DNA from: Deltaproteobacteria bacterium
GTDB taxonomy: Bacteria > Desulfobacterota > GWC2-55-46
Direction of reading: 5' to 3'
Assembly: GCA_016219115.1 (NCBI GenBank)
Contig: JACRCH010000126.1
Location: forward strand, 1-40,855
DNA: 40,855 nt
The translations under genes were made by a program, and so were the position numbers. The notes beneath the pieces are model-generated. The model searched no databases, was not told the DNA's origin, and was given only the letters and a program-made list of their open reading frames with translations. Positions 22,750-29,791 of this stretch are shown here, piece after piece (position 1 is the stretch's first letter; each line of letters opens with the position of its first letter).

Positions 22750-22908
22750 AAAAAAGGTGAAGATAGCCTCAGACGCGGTCTGGATGCCGGATTTGGGGCT
22801 GAGAGAAAGGTAGGAGTGAGGTTCAGCAAAGTCGGGACACGGGAGATGTCCAGGCCCATGAACTCTATGCCCGGTAACTGAGGCGGCGGAAATTCATTTC
22901 AAGCGAAA

Positions 22909-24291
22909 GTGGAATGCGGGATGTTTAAAGAAGGAACGCTCAATTTAAATGCCGAAGGCGTAATATTAAGGTTCGGCAACAGCCTCGAAGACATACTCGG
23001 GTACGGATCCGAAGAGCTTGTTGGCAAAGATTTTTCGTGCCTTGCCCCTCGCGGCGCTGAAGCCTTTTTCAAGACCCTCCTTAACGCTGTCAACGAATCC
23101 GGCGTCTACACCTCCCGCGAAGTCAGGATGCTCCGTAAGGACGGCACCACCGTAGACCTGTTCCTTTCCGCCTACCCTTTGAGGGACCGCACCGGGGACC
23201 TCTATTCCTTCATGATCGTCTTAACAACGCAGATGGGCCCGGAAGTACCGGGAATACTCTCCGAAGAGTTTCAGCGGGTCTTCAGGTTCTCAAACGACGC
23301 GGTGGCCATAACCGACAGGGAAGGCTCCATAATGGATGTGAATCAGGCCTTCCTCGATACATACGGCTACAGAAGGGAAGATGTCCTGGGAAAGAACCCG
23401 AGGATTTTGAAGTCGCGGCATTCGACCGGAGAGATGTACGAGAAGATGTGGAGAGACATCCTCGACCCCCGGAAGAACTTCTGGAGGGGCGAGATAATAA
23501 ATGTGAGAAAAGACGGGACCGAGGTGCCTGTGGTACTGTCGATAAACGCCATAAAGGGTTCTGACGGGGAGATAAAGAACTTCCTCGGGATCGGCTACAA
23601 CATGTCAGAGAAAAAAGAGATGGAGAGGACGAACCGGATGTACATCGACCATGTCGTCCATGACCTCAGGGGCCCGCTTACCACCATAATGGCGAACTCC
23701 GAGCTTCTCATGGCGCAGATACAGGGGCTTACGGAAAAGAGCAGGAAGAAGCTCGACGCGATATTCCAGTCATCCCAGAAATTAAACGCCATGACAGGCG
23801 ACATCCTCGACTACAGCCGCGCTCAGTCCGGGGGCCTCACGCTCAGAAAAGAGAAGGTAGATCTTACGAAGGTGTTCAGGGAGGCCGCCATGCCCTTCGA
23901 GACCTCGGGTAAAAAGCTCCTTCTGAACGGCTCGGAGTACGGAGAAGACTTCTCTGTTGACAGCGCCGTTAACGCCGACGCGGGAAAGCTCCAGAGGATA
24001 ATCTATAACCTCCTGAATAACGCCTTCAAACACGCCGCTACAGAGGTGAGAGTTTCCATGGAATTTCCGGATGGAGGGCTCAAGGTGACGGTATCGGACG
24101 ACGGCGGGGGTTTTTCCGCACAGGATGCCGAGCGGATATTCGACGCCTATTACCAGACCGAAAGCGGGGTAAAGACCGGAGGGGCGGTACTCGGGCTATC
24201 CATAGCAAAGTGTTTTGTGGAGGCGCACGGAGGGCGCCTCTGGGCAGACGGGGGCAAAGGCGCGACCTTCGGCTTTTTCATGCCAGGGTAG
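22909..24291 (+). CDS. Soluble PAS-PAS sensor histidine kinase
   Basis: The 460-residue protein has two PAS domains (about 10-107 and 118-236), the second ending in a PAC motif (FLGIGYNMSEKK). A HisKA domain follows with the phospho-acceptor His251 in HDLRGPLT, then an ATPase domain with the N-box NLLNNAFKHA, G1 DDGGG and a G2 region GGAVLGLSIAK. No membrane helices are seen, so it should sense a cytoplasmic signal through the PAS domains. Both PAS domains lack an obvious haem or flavin signature to the eye. No response regulator is adjacent, so its partner is unknown. The start is a GTG at 22909 or an ATG at 22921. The 22750-22908 gap holds no clear gene. Confidence 0.88.
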   Translation: MECGMFKEGTLNLNAEGVILRFGNSLEDILGYGSEELVGKDFSCLAPRGAEAFFKTLLNAVNESGVYTSREVRMLRKDGTTVDLFLSAYPLRDRTGDLYSFMIVLTTQMGPEVPGILSEEFQRVFRFSNDAVAITDREGSIMDVNQAFLDTYGYRREDVLGKNPRILKSRHSTGEMYEKMWRDILDPRKNFWRGEIINVRKDGTEVPVVLSINAIKGSDGEIKNFLGIGYNMSEKKEMERTNRMYIDHVVHDLRGPLTTIMANSELLMAQIQGLTEKSRKKLDAIFQSSQKLNAMTGDILDYSRAQSGGLTLRKEKVDLTKVFREAAMPFETSGKKLLLNGSEYGEDFSVDSAVNADAGKLQRIIYNLLNNAFKHAATEVRVSMEFPDGGLKVTVSDDGGGFSAQDAERIFDAYYQTESGVKTGGAVLGLSIAKCFVEAHGGRLWADGGKGATFGFFMPG

Positions 24292-24297
24292 CCGACA

Positions 24298-24412
24298 GTC
24301 CGCTTTAATATTTCCTTCGGGTTGAGTTAAGCGCGGCTTGCCGCGCATATAAAAACAGATCTCCCAACGGAAACCCCGCCAGCCAAGCTGCGGGGCGGTT
24401 CATCCACAGGAT
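24298..24412 (-). repeat. Dispersed repeat family R2, copy a
   Basis: Read on the minus strand this block has the order GAACCGCCCCGC, a hairpin around GGCTGGCGGGG, TTTCCGTTGGG, ATCTGTTTTTAT, CGGCAAGCCGCGCTT and CAACCCGAAGGAAATATTAAA. The same ordered pieces occur on the plus strand at 33826-34038, but with about 110 extra bases before CAACCCGAAGG. It fills the gap between the histidine kinase and the molybdate regulator promoter. Confidence 0.85.
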
Positions 24413-24446
24413 ACTTAAAAACAGTTTTACCGCTCCCTGAAAAATG

Positions 24447-24478
24447 TTGACAACGGTTATTCCCTGCTGTATATTACG
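24447..24478 (+). promoter_or_regulatory. Promoter of the molybdate regulator with overlapping operator-like motif
   Basis: TTGACA (24447-24452) and TATATT (24470-24475) are separated by exactly 17 bases. A 23-nt motif, GTTATTCCC, six bases, ATAT, two bases, CG (24456-24478), covers the spacer and the -10 box; it recurs inverted at 24908-24930. That placement suits auto-repression. The ATG at 24484 is only 8 bases after the -10 box, so the transcript should start at or within two bases of it. Confidence 0.75.
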
Positions 24479-24483
24479 CCCTG

Positions 24484-24894
24484 ATGACCAACGCCGTCCG
24501 AAAAAAAACCGCCGGGAAGAACCCTCCTGAAAGGACCGCGCCCAATATATCCTATACGGTCGAAGGGCATATCTGGATAGAGGGGAAGGAGGGGACCTTC
24601 CTCGGCGTGGGCCGTATCACGCTTCTTGAGAGGATAAAGGAGTTCGGCTCGATAACCAGGGCCGCAAAATCCATCAACATGTCTTACAGGAAGGCGTGGG
24701 AGCTCGTAGAGTCGATGAACAGGCAGGCGTATTCCCCGCTTGTGACGGCTTCGGCCGGCGGCAGAAACGGCGGCGGGGCGACTGTCACGGAGGCCGGGCA
24801 GCAGGCCATAGCGGCCTTCAGGCGGCTCGATGAGGGGTTCAGAAGGTTCAGGGAGGATATGGCGCAAAAGATAGCGGGGCCGGTTAAGCGCTGA
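24484..24894 (+). CDS. ModE-type winged-helix regulator without a molybdate-binding domain
   Basis: The 136-residue protein is the DNA-binding half of ModE: VEGHIWIEGKEGTFLGVGRITLLERIKEFGSI (shown here in family order) leads into the helix-turn-helix at about 55-79 (GSITRAAKSINMSYRKAWEL), followed by a wing with an SAGGRNGGGATVTEAG loop. Full ModE proteins continue with one or two Mop/TOBE domains that bind molybdate; this one stops after a charged helix. It lies directly upstream of a porin and modABC, so it probably controls them and itself. How it would sense metal is unclear. The first residues are basic and may be disordered. Confidence 0.87.
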   Translation: MTNAVRKKTAGKNPPERTAPNISYTVEGHIWIEGKEGTFLGVGRITLLERIKEFGSITRAAKSINMSYRKAWELVESMNRQAYSPLVTASAGGRNGGGATVTEAGQQAIAAFRRLDEGFRRFREDMAQKIAGPVKR

Positions 24895-24907
24895 TTTTTT
24901 TCGGCAT

Positions 24908-24930
24908 CGCTATATTTGACGGGGAATAAC
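24908..24930 (-). promoter_or_regulatory. Second copy of the ModE-type operator motif
   Basis: Read on the minus strand, GTTATTCCC (24930-24922), six bases, ATAT, two bases, CG ends at 24908. It equals the motif over the regulator promoter at all fixed positions. On the plus strand it reads CGCTATATT, eight bases, ATAAC-G, resembling the inverted half-sites known for ModE in enterobacteria. It lies 13 bases after the regulator stop codon and 105 bases before the porin start, where control of the porin-modABC transcript would be expected. Confidence 0.7.
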
Positions 24931-25035
24931 GCTGGCGCCGGGCTCGTGCACGCGGTCAACCGGTTTGCCGACCGTAATACCCGAAAAGGAATAACGAAGC
25001 GCATGCGTTTATCACAACACGGGAGGATGATGGAG

Positions 25036-26163
25036 ATGATCAAGAGGTTGTTTATGTCCGCCGTCATGGCGGGCGCAGTGTTGTTAGGCTCAACGGTATG
25101 GGCCGCTGAGGTCAAAGAGGGAGGGCAATCGGTCGAGTTCAAGCCGAAGCTCGGCGGCTACATAGAGGCCTGGTACAGAAGCGACAACAGTGATTTGACG
25201 AACCAGACCACGGCCTCCAAAAAGGTCGATAACGAGTTCCGGGTGAGAAGGGCACGGCTCACGGCAAGCGGGAGCCTGAACGAAGCGCTCGGGTACAGGC
25301 TTACCGCAAGCCTTGACGGCCCCAGCCCGGCAAGCTCCGCCTCGACGGTAAAGCTTTGGGACGCCTACATGAGCTACACGGTGAACGACCTCCTGATAGT
25401 CACCGCCGGGCAGTTCAAGTACGACTTCACCCTTGAGGGGCTTGAGTCAACCCCGGACAGGGTCCCGGTACTCCGGGCTGAGTCGATAAACGACATAGCC
25501 GGAAAGCTCGGCACAAAAGGAGGAAGCTTCAGGGACATCGGCGTAAAAGCCAACGGCTCGTATAAAAGGGCGCTCGGCCTTACCTACGGAGTTGCCATGA
25601 TCAACGGCAGCGGCATAAACGCCGGGGATAATAACGCCGAAAAGGACATCGTCGGCCGGGTGACAGTGACGCCGGTAGAAAACCTTACCGCGGGCGTATC
25701 AGGATACGGGGGAAAGGGCCAGGACGAGACGGCCGGTTTTGAGGTCAAGGAGAGCGCCTGGGCGCTTGACGCCGAGTATCTTTACGAGGGCCTTAAGCTC
25801 AGGGGCGAATACATTGCGGCGAGATTGCAGAACTGGGATGCGGCAAGCTCGTCTGCCGCACAGGGCAAGACGCAGAAACCGAAAGGCTGGTATATGCAGG
25901 CTTCCTATAAACTCCCGCCGGCTCCATCCGTCGAGGTCATGGGCAGGTACGAGGACTACGAGAAGGATTCGAACACGGCCGACAGCCGCCTGAAGACCAC
26001 CACCGTGGGCCTTACCTATTACCTTAAAGGCAAGACGCGTATAAGCGCCAATTACCTTATGAGAAACGCCAACGGCTCAACGACCGTAACGGCTCAGGAG
26101 ACCGACGCCGTCGGTAGTAGGATCGGCAACCTCTTTCTGTTGCAGGCGATCATGGTATTTTAG
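25036..26163 (+). CDS. OprO/OprP-type porin in the molybdate operon
   Basis: The product (about 375 residues) has a signal peptide MIKRLFMSAVMAGAVLLGST (continuing to VWA-AE). The mature part begins FKPKLGGYIEAWYRSD, then VRRARLTASGSL and GQFKYDFTLEG, hallmarks of the phosphate-selective porin O/P family. It ends in a barrel strand with a C-terminal Phe (QAIMVF). Family members are trimeric outer-membrane channels that prefer anions. Its place between a ModE-type regulator and modA suggests passage of molybdate or tungstate; that substrate is inferred. GGGAGG ends 9 bases before the ATG at 25036; ATG codons at 25027 and 25030 are alternatives. modA follows after 69 bases. Confidence 0.87.
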   Translation: MIKRLFMSAVMAGAVLLGSTVWAAEVKEGGQSVEFKPKLGGYIEAWYRSDNSDLTNQTTASKKVDNEFRVRRARLTASGSLNEALGYRLTASLDGPSPASSASTVKLWDAYMSYTVNDLLIVTAGQFKYDFTLEGLESTPDRVPVLRAESINDIAGKLGTKGGSFRDIGVKANGSYKRALGLTYGVAMINGSGINAGDNNAEKDIVGRVTVTPVENLTAGVSGYGGKGQDETAGFEVKESAWALDAEYLYEGLKLRGEYIAARLQNWDAASSSAAQGKTQKPKGWYMQASYKLPPAPSVEVMGRYEDYEKDSNTADSRLKTTTVGLTYYLKGKTRISANYLMRNANGSTTVTAQETDAVGSRIGNLFLLQAIMVF

Positions 26164-26232
26164 TCTTCAATGTCTCTTTTGTGTTTGACTATCACGGCCA
26201 CACTATTATTTAATACAAAAGGAGGTTTTTCG

Positions 26233-27012
26233 ATGGGTACTTTCCTGAGAACCGCTGTGAAGGCCGCGCTGGCCGTCTGCCTGGTCTTTGTCACGCTCTT
26301 TTTTACATGCCGCAGCTCGCCGGCCGCCGGCACGCTCACGGTAGCCGGGGCCGCTGACCTGACCTTCGCCTTCAAGGAAATAGCGGCGGAGTTTGAGAAG
26401 GAGACCGGCCTGAAGGTGATACTTTCCATGGGCTCCACGGGGATGCTGACGAGGCAGATAGAGCAGGGCGCGCCGTTTGACGTCTTCTTCGCCGCCAACA
26501 GCAAATATATTGACGAGCTTAATAGGGGCAACTATGTCATGCCTGACACCGTCGAGCTTTACGCCGTAGGGAGGATCGTGCTGGCGGTAAACAGGTCATC
26601 CGGCATCCGGGCCACCGAGCTTGCCGACCTTTTAGACCCACGGATCAAAAGGGTGGCGATAGCCAACCCGGATCACGCCCCCTATGGCGTAGCCGCAATG
26701 GAGGCCATGAAGTCGGCCGGACTCTGGGAGAGGCTCAAAGGAAAACTCGTCTACGGAGAGAACGTCAGAGCTACTCTCCAGTTCATACAGACCGGTAACG
26801 CGGAGGCCGGCATAGTCGCCCTCTCGGTAGCGGACCTTCCTGAGATAAGCTATACGGTGATAGACTCAAAGCAACACAACCCGATAAAACAGTCGGCGGC
26901 CGTGGTAAGGGGCACCCGGGAAGAGAAGGCCGCCAGGGATTTCATAAAGTTCGTAAACGGCCCGAAGGGAAGGCCGATAATGAAAAAATACGGGTTCGCA
27001 CTGCCGGAGTAG
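26233..27012 (+). CDS. modA: ModA molybdate-binding periplasmic protein
   Basis: ModA binds molybdate or tungstate in the periplasm and delivers it to ModBC. The 259-residue precursor has a signal peptide to about residue 33 (RSSPAAG), then LTVAGAADLTFAFKEIAAEF with the oxyanion-contacting Ala-Asp region, SMGSTGMLTRQIEQGAPFDVFFAA with the Ser contact, and NPDHAPYGVAAMEAM. These are the standard ModA motifs. AAAGGAGG lies 7 bases before the ATG at 26233; a longer frame from 26170 would spoil the signal peptide. Whether molybdate or tungstate is preferred cannot be told. It is followed 10 bases later by modB. Confidence 0.93.
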   Translation: MGTFLRTAVKAALAVCLVFVTLFFTCRSSPAAGTLTVAGAADLTFAFKEIAAEFEKETGLKVILSMGSTGMLTRQIEQGAPFDVFFAANSKYIDELNRGNYVMPDTVELYAVGRIVLAVNRSSGIRATELADLLDPRIKRVAIANPDHAPYGVAAMEAMKSAGLWERLKGKLVYGENVRATLQFIQTGNAEAGIVALSVADLPEISYTVIDSKQHNPIKQSAAVVRGTREEKAARDFIKFVNGPKGRPIMKKYGFALPE

Positions 27013-27022
27013 GGTCGGTCTC

Positions 27023-27679
27023 ATGGATTTTTTTCCGTTATACCTCACGATAAAGGTCTCATTCGCGGCCACGGTCTTTACCGTGGCCATCGGCCTTGTG
27101 ATAGCGTGGACGATGGCGAAGAAGGAGTTCTTCGGCAAAGACATCCTCGATGTGGTCGTGATGCAGTCGCTCGTCATCCCGCCGACCGTTCTCGGGTACT
27201 ACCTGTTGGCGCTTCTGGGGAAATCGAGCCCGCTTGGAAGGTTCCTTGAGGACGCGCTGGGGTTCCAGATAGTCTTTACCTGGAAGGGTGCGGTGGTGGC
27301 GGCGTTCGTCTCGTCATTGCCGCTTTTCGTAAAGCCCGCGCGCGCGGCCTTCGAGGGCGTTGGGGCGGAGCTTGAGAACGCGGCGCGTCTTCTCGGCAAA
27401 TCCGAGATATACATCATCCGCACCGTCACTCTGCCGCTGGCGTGGAGGGGGATACTCGCCGGGACCGTGATGTCGTTCGCGAGGGCCACCGGGGAGTTCG
27501 GGGCCACTCTTATGATAGCCGGAAACATCCCGGGGCTGACCCAGACGATGCCTGTAGCGATCTACGACGCCGTGCAGAGGGCCGATGACTACACGGCCAA
27601 TATCCTGGTCGGGTTGATAACGCTGTTTTCCTTCACGGTGCTCTATCTGGCGGGCAGGTTCACCAGGGGAAGGTTTTAG
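27023..27679 (+). CDS. modB: ModB molybdate ABC transporter permease
   Basis: The 218-residue inner-membrane protein has five to six helices and the ABC-permease EAA loop (ENAARLLGKSEIYIIRTVTLP, about 119-139), which contacts ModC. The motif ARATGEFGATLMIAGNIPG is highly typical of ModB. It forms the dimeric channel that moves molybdate from ModA into the cytoplasm. It follows modA by 10 bases, and the modC start codon comes directly after its TAG stop, so the three genes are one unit. Confidence 0.93.
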   Translation: MDFFPLYLTIKVSFAATVFTVAIGLVIAWTMAKKEFFGKDILDVVVMQSLVIPPTVLGYYLLALLGKSSPLGRFLEDALGFQIVFTWKGAVVAAFVSSLPLFVKPARAAFEGVGAELENAARLLGKSEIYIIRTVTLPLAWRGILAGTVMSFARATGEFGATLMIAGNIPGLTQTMPVAIYDAVQRADDYTANILVGLITLFSFTVLYLAGRFTRGRF

Positions 27680-28774
27680 ATGAGCCTTAACTTTGAGCTT
27701 AAAAAGAGGCTCCAGGGGTTCTCGATAGACGTCGGGCTAAGGATAGACGAGGAGCTGATGGTGCTTTTCGGGCCGTCGGGCGCCGGAAAGACGATGATAC
27801 TTAAGATGATCTCCGGCATCGTAAGCCCGGATGAGGGGGTCGTGGAGGTCGCTTCGGCAAGGCTATTCGACTCGAAGTCAGGGATAGACCTGCCGATACG
27901 CTCCAGGCGCATAGGATATGTCTTCCAGGACTACGCGCTATTTCCACACAAGACCGTCTTCGGGAACATCTCCTACGGCATAGACTACCTTGAGGACTCG
28001 GAGATAAAGAGAAGGGTCGGTGAGCTTCTTGAGATCATGAGGCTTACGGGTCTCGAAAACCGCTACCCGCATGAGCTCTCAGGCGGGCAGAAGCAGAGAA
28101 CGGCGCTTGCCCGCACGCTTGCTGCAAGCCCCAGGGTGCTTCTGCTAGACGAGCCCTTCTCGGCGCTCGATTACCAGGTGAGGGAAAAACTCCGCTCCGA
28201 CCTCCTTAACATCCACAAGCTCTACCCCATAACCACCATACTTGTCACCCACGACCTTGAAGAGGCGTTCATGCTCGGCAAAAGGATCGCCGTCATAAAT
28301 AACGGCAAGATCGAGCAGACCGGAAGCCGCGAGGATGTGTTCTACAGGCCCCGTACCCGTAATGTCGCCCGCTTCATGGGCGTGAAAAACATCTTCAGCG
28401 GCACTGTCGCGGGGTTTGACTCAGCGCACACGATAATACAGAGCCGGGACCTGGGGACGATAAAGGCGCATACCCCGGGGGGGGCCGCTTTAGGGGTCGG
28501 CAAGGAGGTCTCTTTCTGCATCAGGCCCGAGGAGGTCATAGTCATAAGGCCGGACAAGGTGCTCGACAACAGGGTACAGGACAACCTCTTCGAGGGGGAG
28601 ATAATCGAGACTACCGGGAAAGGCTCCACCCATACGATGTACTTGAAGATAGGCTCTGGAGGGGCGCTCTTAAAGATCGAGCTCCCGAACTTCGTATTGC
28701 GGAAGTTAGCTCTTGCCACAGGCAAGCGTATCAGGATATCATTAAAAAAGGAGGATGTCTGGATAATACCCTGA
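27680..28774 (+). CDS. modC: ModC molybdate ABC transporter ATPase with TOBE domain
   Basis: ModC hydrolyses ATP to drive molybdate import. The 364-residue protein has Walker A GPSGAGKT (31-38), Q-loop YVFQD, signature LSGGQ (133-137), Walker B VLLLDEP (153-159) and switch His191. After residue 230 comes a linker and a C-terminal TOBE/Mop-like domain (about 290-362) that in some ModC proteins binds molybdate and inhibits transport. As the local ModE-type regulator lacks a Mop domain, this is the only visible molybdate-sensing candidate in the operon. The start abuts the modB stop with no gap. Confidence 0.94.
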   Translation: MSLNFELKKRLQGFSIDVGLRIDEELMVLFGPSGAGKTMILKMISGIVSPDEGVVEVASARLFDSKSGIDLPIRSRRIGYVFQDYALFPHKTVFGNISYGIDYLEDSEIKRRVGELLEIMRLTGLENRYPHELSGGQKQRTALARTLAASPRVLLLDEPFSALDYQVREKLRSDLLNIHKLYPITTILVTHDLEEAFMLGKRIAVINNGKIEQTGSREDVFYRPRTRNVARFMGVKNIFSGTVAGFDSAHTIIQSRDLGTIKAHTPGGAALGVGKEVSFCIRPEEVIVIRPDKVLDNRVQDNLFEGEIIETTGKGSTHTMYLKIGSGGALLKIELPNFVLRKLALATGKRIRISLKKEDVWIIP

Positions 28775-28791
28775 GGGCTTAGCCTGATTTG

Positions 28792-29739
28792 ATGAATTCA
28801 AAGGAAAAACATACGCACCACCACGATATCGACAGGGCCCTGAAGGGGCGCCTGAGGCTCTCTATCGCGCTCACGGCGGTCATATTCATAGTCGAGCTTG
28901 TGGGAGGTTATCTCACCAACAGCCTTGCCCTCATCTCCGATGCCGCGCATGTCTTCATGGACGTCTTCGCGCTCTCTTTAAGCTGGTTTGCCATCTACAT
29001 CTCCGAGATGCCTCCTTCCGAGACCAGGACCTGGGGACTTCACAGGGTCGAGGTCTTCGTCTCTTTCATCAACAGCGTTGTCCTTTTTCTCCTCACGATC
29101 TTCATATCCTACGAGGCCTACCGGAGGTTTTTAAGCCCAGAGCCCGTAAAGAGCGTGGGAATGATGGTCGTGGCCGTCGTGGGCCTTGTGGTAAACCTCG
29201 TCGTGGTGCTGTGGCTCAGGCGCTACGCCGAGAGCGACATGAACATCCAGAGCGCCTTTATCCATGTCGTCGGCGACGCCGCGGCGTCGGTGGGGGTCAT
29301 AATCGGCGCGATTGTGATATACTTTACCGGGTGGTTCCCCGTAGACCCCCTGATCAGCGTCCTGATATGCCTTATAATATTCTCCGGGGCTTACAGGATA
29401 ATAAAGGAGTCCTCGCACATACTCCTCGAGGGGGTCCCGAAGGACATAGACTTCAACAGGGTCATGGAGGATATAAAGTCGGCCAAAGGGATCTCGGGCG
29501 TCCACAGCCTCCATATCTGGTCGATATGCCACAATGTCTACGCCCTGAGCGCGCACCTCGACATAGAGCCCGCCCAGAGGTGGAGGATGGGCGAGATATT
29601 CGATGAGATCAATGAAAAACTTGCCGAAAATTACCATATTTTTTATACTACCTTGCAGGCGGAATGCTCGGGGTGCAACCCCAACGACGTCTTCGGCAAG
29701 ATCGCTCACAAGGAACGGAACCACAACCATCTCCACTGA
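28792..29739 (+). CDS. Cation diffusion facilitator (Zn/Co efflux type)
   Basis: The 315-residue protein has six helices and a C-terminal cytoplasmic domain. The two transport-site motifs are visible: His53-x3-Asp57 (AAHVFMD) in helix 2 and His158-x3-Asp162 (HVVGD) in helix 5, the pattern of Zn2+/Co2+/H+ antiporters such as ZitB and CzcD. Both ends are His-rich (KHTHHHD at the start, HNHLH at the end). It exports divalent cations from the cytoplasm; zinc is most likely, with cobalt possible. The gene begins 17 bases after modC without a terminator, so it may share that transcript. A TTG just before the ATG is an alternative start. Confidence 0.9.
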   Translation: MNSKEKHTHHHDIDRALKGRLRLSIALTAVIFIVELVGGYLTNSLALISDAAHVFMDVFALSLSWFAIYISEMPPSETRTWGLHRVEVFVSFINSVVLFLLTIFISYEAYRRFLSPEPVKSVGMMVVAVVGLVVNLVVVLWLRRYAESDMNIQSAFIHVVGDAAASVGVIIGAIVIYFTGWFPVDPLISVLICLIIFSGAYRIIKESSHILLEGVPKDIDFNRVMEDIKSAKGISGVHSLHIWSICHNVYALSAHLDIEPAQRWRMGEIFDEINEKLAENYHIFYTTLQAECSGCNPNDVFGKIAHKERNHNHLH

Positions 29740-29791
29740 CGACTTCATGCCCGGAGTCCTTTTGTAAAACAGCCGTTTCAGGGGGTATATA

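Noticed and set aside
22750-22908. Two very short frames (18 and 21 codons) between deoB and the histidine kinase
   Set aside because: Neither resembles a protein or continues in another frame; no evidence of coding.
24931-24955. A sigma54 promoter before the molybdate porin gene
   Set aside because: A GG and a GC are present, but 12 rather than 10 bases separate them and the flanks do not fit.
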